Assembly: GCF_003063265.1 (NCBI RefSeq)
Contig: NZ_NERU01000002.1
Span: 62,001-126,000 of the forward strand
Reading direction: 5' to 3'
Source of the DNA: Limnohabitans sp. WS1
GTDB taxonomy: Bacteria; Pseudomonadota; Gammaproteobacteria; Burkholderiales; Burkholderiaceae_C
DNA: 64,000 bases
This document shows, piece after piece, positions 55,467-63,575 of the stretch (positions are counted from its first letter, which is position 1; the number at the start of each line of letters is the position of its first letter). The translations under genes and the position numbers were made by a program. Under the pieces are notes generated by a model. That model worked only from the letters and a program-made list of their open reading frames with translations. It did not search any database and was not told where the DNA came from.

Positions 55467-56357
55467 ATGGAATTTCGTCACCTGCGCTATTTTCTGATGT
55501 TGGCCGAAGAGCTGCACTTTGGCCGCGCGGCCCAGCGCCTGTCCATCTCGCAGCCGCCGCTCAGTCTGAACATCCAGCAGCTCGAAGCCTCGGTGGGGGC
55601 GCAGCTGTTCACCCGCAACAGCCGGGGGGTGCAGCTCACGGCGGCGGGCCAGGCCTTTGTGCCCGCTGCCCGGGCACTGCTGGCGCAGGCCAGTGCCGCA
55701 GCGCGTGAGGCGCGTGATGTGGCCGAGGGCCAGTCGGGCCAGCTGCACATCGGCTTTGCCGGGACCATGTTGTATTGCGGCCTGCCGCAAATCCTCAGCC
55801 GTTTTCAGGCCAGCCACCCGCGTTTGCGTCTGGTGCTGCGCGAACTCAGCTCGTCCGAGCAGTTGTCTGAATTGCTGCGCGAGCGCCTGGATGTGGGCTT
55901 TGTGCACACGCCTCGGGTGCCGCTGGGCTTTGAGCAGATTTTGGTGGCCAGCCAGCCCTTGGTGGCGTGTTTGCCCGCCAGCCACCCCTTGGCGAGGGCG
56001 GCCAGTGTGGCGCTGGCAGAACTGGCCGGGCAAGACCTGGTGGTGGTGTCCCGCACCGTATCGCCCGACTACCACGAGCGCATCGTGATGCTGTGCGAAC
56101 AGGCCGGGTGGATGCCGCAGGTGGTGCACGAGTTGCGTCATTGGCTGAGCGTGGTGTCTCTGGTCTCGCAAGGCCTGGGCGTGGCGCTGGTGCCGCAGGC
56201 CCTGCAGCAGTCGGCGCTGGCGGGCGCGGTGTTTGTGCCGCTGCGCGAGGTCGATGCCCGTTACGACACCCGCTGCCTGTGGCGCAGCGACCGAGACCAG
56301 ACGGCGCTGGGGGACTTTGTGCAGGCGGTGCGGGGCGGGCTGCTGCCCCACGGATAA
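55467..56357 (+). CDS. LysR-family transcriptional regulator (probable gcdH regulator)
   Basis: The 296-residue protein has the LysR winged helix (MEFRHLRYFLMLAEELHFGRAAQRLSIS, then QPPLSLNIQQLEASVGAQLF) and a ligand-binding domain. It is divergent from gcdH and shares a 100-base promoter region with a 9-bp inverted repeat, so it likely controls gcdH in response to glutarate or a related acid. The ATG has no Shine-Dalgarno sequence and AT-rich DNA before it. msrA follows 28 bases later. Confidence 0.9.
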   Translation: MEFRHLRYFLMLAEELHFGRAAQRLSISQPPLSLNIQQLEASVGAQLFTRNSRGVQLTAAGQAFVPAARALLAQASAAAREARDVAEGQSGQLHIGFAGTMLYCGLPQILSRFQASHPRLRLVLRELSSSEQLSELLRERLDVGFVHTPRVPLGFEQILVASQPLVACLPASHPLARAASVALAELAGQDLVVVSRTVSPDYHERIVMLCEQAGWMPQVVHELRHWLSVVSLVSQGLGVALVPQALQQSALAGAVFVPLREVDARYDTRCLWRSDRDQTALGDFVQAVRGGLLPHG

Positions 56358-56385
56358 TTCAAATCCTCTTCAACAAGGAATCCAC

Positions 56386-56919
56386 ATGATGCAAACCCTG
56401 GTTTTGGGCGGCGGCTGTTTTTGGTGCACCGAGGCGGTTTACGTCAAGGTGCGCGGCGTGACCGATGTGGAGTCGGGCTACTGCAACGGCCAGACCGTGG
56501 CCCCCACCTACGAAGAAGTCTGCACCGGCCGCACGGGCCACAACGAAGTGGTCAAGCTCGAATACAACCCCGAGCAAGTCAGCACCCGCGAGCTGCTGGA
56601 AATCTTTTTTGTGATCCACGACCCCACCACCTTGAACCGCCAGGGCAACGACGTGGGCACCCAATACCGAAGCGGCATCTACTTCACCACACCCGAGCAA
56701 GCCGAAGAGGCGCGAGCCATGCTTGCCGAGCTCGCGGCGGCGCGCGCCTTTGGCCAGCCCATCGTGACCGAGGTGCTGGCGCTGGCCAACTACAGCGCAG
56801 CCGAGGACTACCACCAGGACTTCTTCGAGCGCAACCCCTATCAGGGCTACTGCATGGCCGTGGCCGCGCCCAAGGTGAGCAAATTCAAAAAGACGTTTGC
56901 GCGTCTGGTGCGTGAGTGA
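56386..56919 (+). CDS. msrA: Peptide methionine sulfoxide reductase MsrA
   Basis: The 177-residue protein has the MsrA active site GGGCFWCTEAVY with the catalytic cysteine near residue 12, TGRTGHNEVVKLEYNP, HDPTTLNRQGNDVGTQYRSGI and EDYHQDFFERNP. It reduces the S-form of methionine sulfoxide in proteins using thioredoxin. AAGGAATCC precedes the ATG at 56386. It follows the LysR gene in the same direction. A separate small gene begins about 80 bases after its end. Confidence 0.94.
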   Translation: MMQTLVLGGGCFWCTEAVYVKVRGVTDVESGYCNGQTVAPTYEEVCTGRTGHNEVVKLEYNPEQVSTRELLEIFFVIHDPTTLNRQGNDVGTQYRSGIYFTTPEQAEEARAMLAELAAARAFGQPIVTEVLALANYSAAEDYHQDFFERNPYQGYCMAVAAPKVSKFKKTFARLVRE

Positions 56920-57002
56920 CAATGTCGGCCTCGGGTATCGTCTGGTATCCCATCCGATCTGTCCTTTCACACCGTGATTTACCCAATCACCCCAGCATCA
57001 AC

Positions 57003-57242
57003 ATGAACAAAATTGCCTTGTTTCTTGCCGCCATGAGCTTGTCCTGGGGCGCTGTGGCCCAACACAGCAAGAAGGAGGTCGAGCAGGACATCGCCCGTCA
57101 CCGCGCCATGGCCGAGGCGCACGAAGCCGCGGCCAAATGCCTGGAGTCCGGAAAAAAACCGGATCAGTGCATCCAAGAGCTGCAAACCGCCTGCCGGGGC
57201 TTGGCGCTGGGCAAATACTGCGGCATGAAACACGCGCATTGA
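57003..57242 (+). CDS. Small secreted protein with CX9C / CX8C cysteine pairs
   Basis: The 79-residue protein has a signal peptide (MNKIALFLAAMSLSWGAVA) and a mature part of two short helices with four cysteines: CLESGKKPDQC (CX9C) and CRGLALGKYC (CX8C), ending MKHAH. This recalls the twin CX9C helical hairpin, although the resemblance is only of spacing. It may form disulfides or bind metal in the periplasm. I do not recognise a family. The start is chosen by the signal peptide. A His-rich protein and a ZnuD-like receptor follow. Confidence 0.65.
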   Translation: MNKIALFLAAMSLSWGAVAQHSKKEVEQDIARHRAMAEAHEAAAKCLESGKKPDQCIQELQTACRGLALGKYCGMKHAH

Positions 57243-57267
57243 TGCGCCGCTGTTCACCTGAGTTGTC

Positions 57268-57690
57268 ATGAGTTTTTCGCGTTCACGCCTGCCTGTTTGG
57301 CTGCACACCGTGCTGGTGGCGGCCTTGCTGTGGGCTCCGCTGTGGGGGCAGTTGCACAACATTGGGCACGGCAGTGAGCATGTCAGCGAACGCGGGACTC
57401 GGCATGCGCTTTCGGCCTCCGGTGAGTTGCAAGCGGCGCATGCGCATGCAGGGCAGGTGCATGGTGAACATCGGCATGCAGGGCCTTCAGATGCTTTGGG
57501 CCACGAGGCCGACGCCGATCTGTGTCGTCTGCTGGACCACCTGTCCCAAGCCGAACGGCTGAGTGCCCCGTGCTCACCCGGCCTGGCCCCGATGGTCGCC
57601 ATGGCTCCCCCCATTTTTGGGGGGGCTTTTCCTCCGGACCCAGACCTCTGGTCCCCGGCGCAAGCCCGTGCGCCGCCTGCGCTGATTTGA
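57268..57690 (+). CDS. Histidine-rich DUF2946-like protein
   Basis: The 140-residue protein has an N-terminal hydrophobic segment (LPVWLHTVLVAALLWAPLWG) and a His-rich stretch (HNIGHGSEHVSERGTRH, then AHAHAGQVHGEHRHAG) with DADLCRLLDHLSQAERL and a Cys near residue 111. Such proteins are often beside TonB receptors for zinc or copper and may bind metal in the periplasm. It is 25 bases after the CX9C-like protein and 78 bases before the receptor. Family assignment is tentative. Confidence 0.6.
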   Translation: MSFSRSRLPVWLHTVLVAALLWAPLWGQLHNIGHGSEHVSERGTRHALSASGELQAAHAHAGQVHGEHRHAGPSDALGHEADADLCRLLDHLSQAERLSAPCSPGLAPMVAMAPPIFGGAFPPDPDLWSPAQARAPPALI

Positions 57691-57768
57691 AGCCCTGATC
57701 TTGTCTGGCTGGCTTTCCGTCTGTGACGGAAGGCGCTGGGCTGTTCCTGTTTTTCAAATCACATTGTC

Positions 57769-59778
57769 ATGACTCATTCTTTTCAGCTTTCGGCCTTGGC
57801 TTGCGCCTGCGTGGCCACTTTGTCTTTTTCAAATGTCTGGGCGCAAAGCGCCGCACCGGGTGTGCCCGGTGAAATCGTCATCACCGGCAACCCTTTGGGC
57901 CGCGACAGCACCACCGTGCCTGTGAGCAGCTTGGGCCGCGCCGACCTGCTCGAGCGCGGGCAAAGCACGTTGGGCGAAACCCTGAACGGTTTGCCCGGTG
58001 TGTCCAGCACCTACTTTGGCCCCAACGCGAGCCGCCCCACCATTCGCGGGCTCGATGGCGACCGCATCCGGGTGCTGAACAACAGCGCCTCCAGCCTCGA
58101 TGCCTCGGCGCTCAGCTACGACCACGCGGTGCCACTCGATGTTTTGTCCACCGACCGCATTGAGTTCTTGCGCGGCCCGGCCGCTTTGCTCTATGGCGGC
58201 AGCGCCGTGGGCGGTGTAGTCAACGTGATCGACAACCGCATCCCGCGAGAAGCGGTCTCAGGCGTGTTGGGCAAAGCCCAGCTGCAAGCGGGCACAGGCA
58301 ACGACGAGCGCAGCGTGGCCGGTTTGGTGGAGGCGGGCAACGAACGTTATGCCCTGCACCTGGATGGTTTTGACCGCCGCACCAGCGATGTGCGGGTGCC
58401 GGTGTCGCTCGACTGCACAAAACCCGGCTCGCCTGCCAACGCCCGGCGCATCTGCAACTCGGCCAGCACCGCCCGGGGTGGTGCTTTCGGGGCCAGCACC
58501 TTCTGGTACCACGGCTATTTGGGCGCGTCGGCCAACACCTACCAAAGCGATTACGGCACGGTGGCCGAAGACGAGGTGACGATTGGCATGAAGACCACCC
58601 GCTACGCGCTGGAGGGGCAAGTGCGCCAATTGCCGGGTTGGTTTGAGAGCGTCAAAGCCCGGCTGAGCCACACCGATTACCAGCACACCGAGTTTGAGGG
58701 GGGGCAAGCGGGCACCGTGTTTGCCAACAAGGGTCAAGACCTGCGCATCGAGGTGCGGCACCGCCCGTTGGCGGGGTGGCAAGGCGTGGTGGGTGTGCAG
58801 ACCGAATCGAGCCGCTTTTCTGCGGTGGGGGATGAAGCCTTTGCCCCCTTCAGCCGCACACGCAGCCAAGCCCTTTTTGTGCACGAAGAGCGGCCCACCG
58901 CCTGGGGTCAAGTCACGGCCGGGGCGCGCTGGGAGTCGGTGCGGGTCGAATCCTTGGGTAACCCCGATTTGCCACGCTTCGACGAGGGCATCGGGGCCCA
59001 AAAATTCACACCCTCCAGCGTGGCTGCTGGTGCGGTCTTCAAGTTGTCGCCCACTTGGTCGATGACCGGCAATGCTGCCCTCACGCAGCGTGCGCCCAAA
59101 GATTACGAGCTGTTTGCCAACGGCCCTCATTTGGCCACCAACGCCTGGGAAATCGGCAACAAAGACCTGGGTCTGGAAAAGTCCAAGAGCCTCGATGCGG
59201 GTGTGCAGTGGAAGTCCGGCCCCAACAGTGCCAATGTGACGGCCTTTGCCAGCCAGTTTGCCAACTACATTGGCTTGATGAACACCTCGGAGATCGAGGA
59301 TGACTTGCCCGTGCAGCGTTATCAAGGCGTGAATGCCCAATTCAGAGGCCTGGAGGCCAGCGGCCGCCAGCGCCTGTGGCAGGGCGCTTCGACACTCGAC
59401 CTCGATTGGCGTGCCGACACCGTGCGGGCCAGCAACCGCAGCACGGGCGAGCCCTTGCCGCGCATCGCCCCTGTGCGTGTGGGCGCGACCTTGGTGCACG
59501 GTCAAGGCCCCTGGAGCGCCAAGCTGGGGGCCGACTGGCATGCCGCGCAAAAGCGCGTGCCCGACGGCAGTGTGGCCACGGGTGCCTATACCTTGGTCAA
59601 TGCCAGCGTGTCTTACCGCCAAAAGCTGGACGACACGGTGCTCCACTGGTTTGCCCGACTGGACAACCTGAGCGACCAGCTGGCCTACAGCGCCAGTTCC
59701 ATCCTCACGAGCACCGCGTTTGGCAAGTCGCCTTTGCCGGGGCGCAGCTTCAAGCTGGGGGTTCAGGCCACGTTCTGA
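57769..59778 (+). CDS. TonB-dependent receptor, ZnuD-like
   Basis: The 669-residue protein has a signal peptide, an N-terminal plug with GEIVITGNPLGRDST, TLGETLNGLPGVSSTYFGPNASRPTIRGLDGDRIRVL (in two parts) and SSLDASALSYDHAVPLDVLS, then RIEFLRGPAALLYGGSAVGGVVNVIDNRIP, and a C-terminal beta barrel ending in a Phe-terminated strand. The plug motifs match the ZnuD/zinc-type receptor group rather than siderophore receptors. It would import a metal across the outer membrane with TonB. The His-rich neighbour supports this. Confidence 0.85.
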   Translation: MTHSFQLSALACACVATLSFSNVWAQSAAPGVPGEIVITGNPLGRDSTTVPVSSLGRADLLERGQSTLGETLNGLPGVSSTYFGPNASRPTIRGLDGDRIRVLNNSASSLDASALSYDHAVPLDVLSTDRIEFLRGPAALLYGGSAVGGVVNVIDNRIPREAVSGVLGKAQLQAGTGNDERSVAGLVEAGNERYALHLDGFDRRTSDVRVPVSLDCTKPGSPANARRICNSASTARGGAFGASTFWYHGYLGASANTYQSDYGTVAEDEVTIGMKTTRYALEGQVRQLPGWFESVKARLSHTDYQHTEFEGGQAGTVFANKGQDLRIEVRHRPLAGWQGVVGVQTESSRFSAVGDEAFAPFSRTRSQALFVHEERPTAWGQVTAGARWESVRVESLGNPDLPRFDEGIGAQKFTPSSVAAGAVFKLSPTWSMTGNAALTQRAPKDYELFANGPHLATNAWEIGNKDLGLEKSKSLDAGVQWKSGPNSANVTAFASQFANYIGLMNTSEIEDDLPVQRYQGVNAQFRGLEASGRQRLWQGASTLDLDWRADTVRASNRSTGEPLPRIAPVRVGATLVHGQGPWSAKLGADWHAAQKRVPDGSVATGAYTLVNASVSYRQKLDDTVLHWFARLDNLSDQLAYSASSILTSTAFGKSPLPGRSFKLGVQATF

Positions 59779-59785
59779 TGGGCTG

Positions 59786-59814
59786 CGTAGCGTCGCCCAA
59801 GTGGCGGCGCTACG
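59786..59814 (+). terminator. Hairpin after the TonB receptor
   Basis: CGTAGCG-T-CGCC and GGCG-G-CGCTACG pair over 11 bases with one mismatch and a short loop, eight bases past the receptor stop. There is no T-run, so it may be a REP-type hairpin. Confidence 0.35.
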
Positions 59815-59860
59815 TGGTTTCCCCTGAAGTGAGACAAAGGCAGGCCGGGATAATCCAGCC

Positions 59861-60817
59861 ATGAACCTTGATCATCCCGTTCTTTCTTCGCTTTTGCCGG
59901 TGGTGCTGCTGATTTTCATTGGCTTTGTGGCGGGCAAAGCCAAGCTGGTGCGGGGTGAGTCGGTGCGCGATTTGTCCAACCTGGTGTTTCTGGTGCTCAC
60001 ACAAGCGCTGCTGTTTCGCACCATGAGCAGCGTGCACATCGAGCAGCTCGATTTCAAACCCGTGGCGCAATACTTTTTGGCGGCGGGCATGTTGTTTGTG
60101 GCCATGCTGTGGGCTTATGGCGGCAACAGCCGGGCCTCGGTGCTGGCGCTGGCCGGCATTTTCAGCAACACCTTGATGATCGGTGTGCCCCTGATCGGTC
60201 TGGCCTATGGCCAGGAAGGTCAGGTGCTGCTGTTCACCTTGATTTCGCTGCATGCCCTGGTTTTGCTCAGTGCCGCCACGCTGGTGCTGGAGTTGCAAGT
60301 GGCGCACGAGCAAGCCACTTTGTCGGGTGAGCGCCGTCCGGTTTGGCGCACCGTGGCTTCGGCCGTGCGTAACGCCATCATTCACCCCGTGCCTTTGCCG
60401 ATTTTGCTGGGCTTGGCCTACGCCCAAACCGGCTGGGGCTTGCATCCGGTGGTGGACCGTCCCCTGGCTTTGCTGGGCAGCGCCTTTGGCCCCATCGCCT
60501 TGGTTCTGGTGGGCATCACCTTGTCGCAAACGCCTGTGGGGCGGCAGTTCACATCGGCCCTCAAGCCGTCGCTGGTGAAAACCGTGTTGCACCCGGCGCT
60601 CATGCTGGCGGTGGGCTGGGCGCTGGGCCTGCGTGGCTTGCATTTGTCGGTCATGGTTGTGGCGGCGGCTTTGCCCATTGGGGCCAATGTGTTCTTGTTC
60701 TCTCAGCGCTACCGCAAGGAAGAAGACACGGTGACGGCTGCCGTGGCGGTGTCCACACTCATCTCCATGCTGGGCATCTCGCTGACCATGGCCTTGCTGG
60801 CCGTGCTGCCGGTTTGA
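59861..60817 (+). CDS. AEC-family transporter
   Basis: The 318-residue protein has about ten hydrophobic segments in two halves, with LPVVLLIFIGFVAGKAKLV at the start, GIFSNTLMIGVPLIGLAYGQEG and HPVPLPILLGLAY, and a C-terminal PIGANVFLFSQRYRK. These match the auxin efflux carrier group of inner-membrane carriers for organic acids. Its stop overlaps the upstream extension of the next frame. Confidence 0.9.
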   Translation: MNLDHPVLSSLLPVVLLIFIGFVAGKAKLVRGESVRDLSNLVFLVLTQALLFRTMSSVHIEQLDFKPVAQYFLAAGMLFVAMLWAYGGNSRASVLALAGIFSNTLMIGVPLIGLAYGQEGQVLLFTLISLHALVLLSAATLVLELQVAHEQATLSGERRPVWRTVASAVRNAIIHPVPLPILLGLAYAQTGWGLHPVVDRPLALLGSAFGPIALVLVGITLSQTPVGRQFTSALKPSLVKTVLHPALMLAVGWALGLRGLHLSVMVVAAALPIGANVFLFSQRYRKEEDTVTAAVAVSTLISMLGISLTMALLAVLPV

Positions 60818-60861
60818 TCCAGGGGTTCTCTCGCGCTGAGCGCATGCCCTACCATCAGGCC

Positions 60862-61767
60862 ATGAACACACCTCTGCCGCCCGCGCTCCCAGCTGAACTT
60901 CATCACCTCAGGGGGGCCAGTGGTCGTCTGGCCGTCTATGCGGGCGGCTTGGGGCCACCCGTGTTGCTGGTGCACAGCGTCAACGCCCTGGCTTCGGCGG
61001 CCGAAATCCGTCCCCTGTTTGAGGCCCTGCGCCAGGACCACAGTGTCTATGCGCTGGATTTGCCGGGCTACGGCCTGTCTGATCGCCTGCCGCGTGCTTA
61101 TTCGGTGGCTGACATGTGCGCCGCCATTCTTCTGGTCGCGCAATGGGTGGCAAAGCGGCACCCCGGCCAGCCGCTGCAAGCCGTGGGGGTGTCACTGTCG
61201 TGCGAGTTTGTGGCCCGCGTGGCCCAGCAGTCGCCGGACTTGTTGGCTGCCCTGACCTTGGTCAGCCCCACCGGCTTTCGGGGCGGCAAGTCGCTGCGCA
61301 AGCCCGAGGGCAGCACTTTTTTCATGGCGGGGTTTGACCAATTTTTGCGTCGCCCGGGGCCAGGCTGGGGCCGGTTTTTGTTCCGGCAGTTGTCACGGCC
61401 TTCGGTGGTGCGTTACTTTTTACGCCGCACCTGGGGTGGCCAGCAGATCGACGAAACGCTGTGGGCCTATGCCGTGCGCACGGCCCATGTGCCCAACGCC
61501 GAGCAAGCGCCTTTGTCGTTTTTGAGCGGGGGTTTGTTCAGCGCCGACATGCACAACGTGTACGAAAGCTTGCGCCTGCCGGTGTGGGTGGTGCACGGCA
61601 CCCGGGGCGACTTCACCGATTACCGGGCGCTGGACCTGGTGCGCCATCGCCCCAACTGGCAGGTGACGGTGATGCAAGCCGGGGCCATGCCTTATTTTGA
61701 AGACATCGAGACTTTCATGGCGGGGTTCCGGGCGTTTGAGGCTGCGGCTCGCAAGCCATTGGCCTGA
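60862..61767 (+). CDS. Alpha/beta-fold hydrolase with GVSLS nucleophile motif
   Basis: The 301-residue protein has the hydrolase core: PPVLLVHSVNALASA at the oxyanion strand, VYALDLPGYGLSDR, the nucleophile elbow AVGVSLSCEFVAR (G-x-S-x-S instead of the usual G-x-S-x-G), and VWVVHGTRGDFTDY with the acid Asp; the expected His is not obvious near the end. The substrate is unknown. The start at 60862 is chosen because the upstream extension overlaps the AEC gene; an ATG at 60844 is also possible. Confidence 0.8.
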   Translation: MNTPLPPALPAELHHLRGASGRLAVYAGGLGPPVLLVHSVNALASAAEIRPLFEALRQDHSVYALDLPGYGLSDRLPRAYSVADMCAAILLVAQWVAKRHPGQPLQAVGVSLSCEFVARVAQQSPDLLAALTLVSPTGFRGGKSLRKPEGSTFFMAGFDQFLRRPGPGWGRFLFRQLSRPSVVRYFLRRTWGGQQIDETLWAYAVRTAHVPNAEQAPLSFLSGGLFSADMHNVYESLRLPVWVVHGTRGDFTDYRALDLVRHRPNWQVTVMQAGAMPYFEDIETFMAGFRAFEAAARKPLA

Positions 61768-61773
61768 CTTGTC

Positions 61774-62406
61774 TCAAGGCGCCAAGCGCTCCCGCAGCCA
61801 CTGATCGCCGTTTTGCGTGTAACGCAGGCGGTCATGCAGTCGACTTTTGCGGCCTTGCCAGAACTGCCACTGGTCGGGCACCAGGCGGTAGCCGCCCCAG
61901 TGCGGTGGGCGTGGTGGTTTGAGCATGAATTGCGCGGCATATTTGGCGGCGTTGGTCACCAGCACAGTGCGCCCCTCGATCACCTGGCTTTGCGGCGAGG
62001 CCCAAGCCCCGATGCGCGAATCGAGTGGGCGGCTGTGGAAGTAGGCGTCACTTTCTTCGTCGCTGACTTTCTCGACACGGCCTTCGATGCGCACCACGCG
62101 TTCGAGTTCAACCCAGTGAAACTGCAGCGCGGCAAAGGGGTTGCCTGCCAGTTCCTGGCCTTTTTGGCTGGCGTAGTTGGTGTACCAGACGATGCCGCGC
62201 TCGTCGTAGCCCTTGATCAGCACCACGCGTGTGCTGGGGCGCAGGTTGCTGGCCACGGTGGCCAAGGTCATGGCGTTGGGCTCGGGCACTTCGGACGCGA
62301 TGGCTTCTTGCAGCCATTGCTCAAATTGCTGGAGTGGGTCCGCATGGGAGGCGTTTTCGTTGAGCTCGGCTTTTTCGTAGCTCTTGCGCAGGTCGGCGAT
62401 GTTCAT
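61774..62406 (-). CDS. pdxH: Pyridoxamine 5'-phosphate oxidase
   Basis: The 210-residue protein has [59 protein letters not shown] (in two parts), FFHW-like [34 protein letters not shown] and the C-terminal [24 protein letters not shown] (in two parts). It is the FMN enzyme that makes pyridoxal phosphate from pyridoxamine or pyridoxine phosphate. The ATG at 62404-62406 matches the family; the frame is open much further upstream without support. Confidence 0.94.
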   Translation of the reverse strand: MNIADLRKSYEKAELNENASHADPLQQFEQWLQEAIASEVPEPNAMTLATVASNLRPSTRVVLIKGYDERGIVWYTNYASQKGQELAGNPFAALQFHWVELERVVRIEGRVEKVSDEESDAYFHSRPLDSRIGAWASPQSQVIEGRTVLVTNAAKYAAQFMLKPPRPPHWGGYRLVPDQWQFWQGRKSRLHDRLRYTQNGDQWLRERLAP

Positions 62407-62428
62407 GGTGGTGAGTATAGGGATACGC

Positions 62429-63055
62429 TCAGTCGGCATAGCGCAGCAAGGCGGCCAGCGCCCGGTCTTCGATGCCGTGGGCCTGCAGACTGCTGTAGGT
62501 TTGCTGGGCATAGTCCAGCGTCGTGCCAAATCGCCCGCAGGCCTGCTTGAAAATTTGCCGGTAAGTGTCGGCTGGCAGCTGGCCGGTGAAGCTGGGGCTG
62601 CTGCGCGGCAGGGTAAAAGCCAGCGCCTGAACGGGGCCTTGTGGCGTGTTGCAAGGCAACCAGCTGGGGGTGTAGACGTCCATGGGCATTTCCCGCTCCC
62701 ACAGCCGCACCAGCACCTCGTCGGCTTGTTCGCGGGCCACCCGATAGGCCACGCCCTGGCAGCTGCCGCCGGGCAACAAGGCAAACACCAGGCCCGGGCA
62801 TTCGGGGCTGCCCCGGTTCAGGCGGCTCCACATTTTCAGGGCACGGTGCCAGCCCCAGACGCGGCTGATGTGTTGTTCTTGTGCTTCAAATTCGGGTCGC
62901 CACAGCAGCGAGGCATAGCCAAACACCCACAAATCCTGGCCTGCGGTTTGCGCCCTGAAGCGCTCAAGCAGGTCCGGTTTGAAGGATGTTGGCGTGATGT
63001 GGTGCCCTGGGTCCAGAACCCTGGTGTCTGGGCTTGTGGCGGGTGTGTCAGTCAT
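62429..63055 (-). CDS. ChaC-like gamma-glutamylcyclotransferase
   Basis: The 208-residue protein has [15 protein letters not shown] (the substrate-loop YGSL-type motif, here YASL), [16 protein letters not shown], and [20 protein letters not shown] with a Glu-bearing WEREM, as in ChaC enzymes that cleave glutathione to 5-oxoproline and Cys-Gly. It is followed by pdxH 22 bases later. The product 5-oxoproline would be a substrate for oxoprolinases; the window also carries a fused oxoprolinase-type gene 50 kb away. The start at 63055 is an ATG; a TTG two codons upstream is possible. Confidence 0.88.
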   Translation of the reverse strand: MTDTPATSPDTRVLDPGHHITPTSFKPDLLERFRAQTAGQDLWVFGYASLLWRPEFEAQEQHISRVWGWHRALKMWSRLNRGSPECPGLVFALLPGGSCQGVAYRVAREQADEVLVRLWEREMPMDVYTPSWLPCNTPQGPVQALAFTLPRSSPSFTGQLPADTYRQIFKQACGRFGTTLDYAQQTYSSLQAHGIEDRALAALLRYAD

Positions 63056-63106
63056 GTGCAATCAGGCCCCATTACAATCTCGCCACCATTTTCGGAGAAA
63101 AGAAAC

Positions 63107-63340
63107 ATGTCGACCCCTCAAGATGACAATCAACCTGTAGTGTGGGCCGTTTTGGTGGCCGTGATCGTGCTGGCCGTAGGCTTGGCCATTGGTTTTGGTT
63201 TGGCCAAAAGCAAAAAAGCCGCCCCTGCTGCACCCGCACCCGCTTCGGTGGCAGCGCCTGCTGCCGATGCCTCTGCACCCGTCGCTGACGCTTCTGCACC
63301 TGCAGCGCCCCCCGCTGCTGATGCTTCTGCGGCCAAGTGA
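63107..63340 (+). CDS. Small single-pass membrane protein with Ala/Pro tail
   Basis: The 77-residue protein has a hydrophilic start (MSTPQDDNQP), one transmembrane helix (VVWAVLVAVIVLAVGLAIGF), a basic KSKKAAP stop-transfer sequence and a low-complexity Ala/Pro/Asp tail ending ADASAAK. I recognise no family; the role is unknown. GGAGA lies about 12 bases before the ATG and a strong terminator follows, so the gene seems real. Confidence 0.7.
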   Translation: MSTPQDDNQPVVWAVLVAVIVLAVGLAIGFGLAKSKKAAPAAPAPASVAAPAADASAPVADASAPAAPPAADASAAK

Positions 63341-63356
63341 TCGTGATGGCGCACCG

Positions 63357-63384
63357 AAAAAACCCGCTTCGGCGGGTTTTTTTT
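63357..63384 (+). terminator. Intrinsic terminator of the small membrane protein gene
   Basis: AAAACCCGC (63359-63367) and GCGGGTTTT (63372-63380) form a 9-bp stem around a TTCG tetraloop, followed by more T residues. It is a strong bidirectional-looking terminator 18 bases after the stop. Confidence 0.9.
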
Positions 63385-63515
63385 CGCGTGCAAGCAACCG
63401 CAAGCACAGCAGGGCTGGCTTTTCAAGAGAGGCGTTTTGGGGCCTTCAGCGGTCCATCGGCTGCTTGTCTTGCGGGTTGTACCCTGTCTGTAACCGAGAG
63501 ATGGCTCCAAATGGC

Positions 63516-63553
63516 GGTAAGGCGGTTACCATCGGGCATGTAATTTAGTTACC
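63516..63553. promoter_or_regulatory. Candidate operators upstream of edd (HexR- or GntR-like)
   Basis: TGTAATTTAGTTAC (63539-63552) resembles the HexR consensus TGTAAT-N-ATTACA, and GGTAAggcggTTACC (63516-63530) is an inverted repeat 20 bases before it. HexR controls edd and zwf in many Proteobacteria. The match is from memory and partial. Confidence 0.45.
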
Positions 63554-63575
63554 ACGCCTGACCCGGCGTTCAAAC

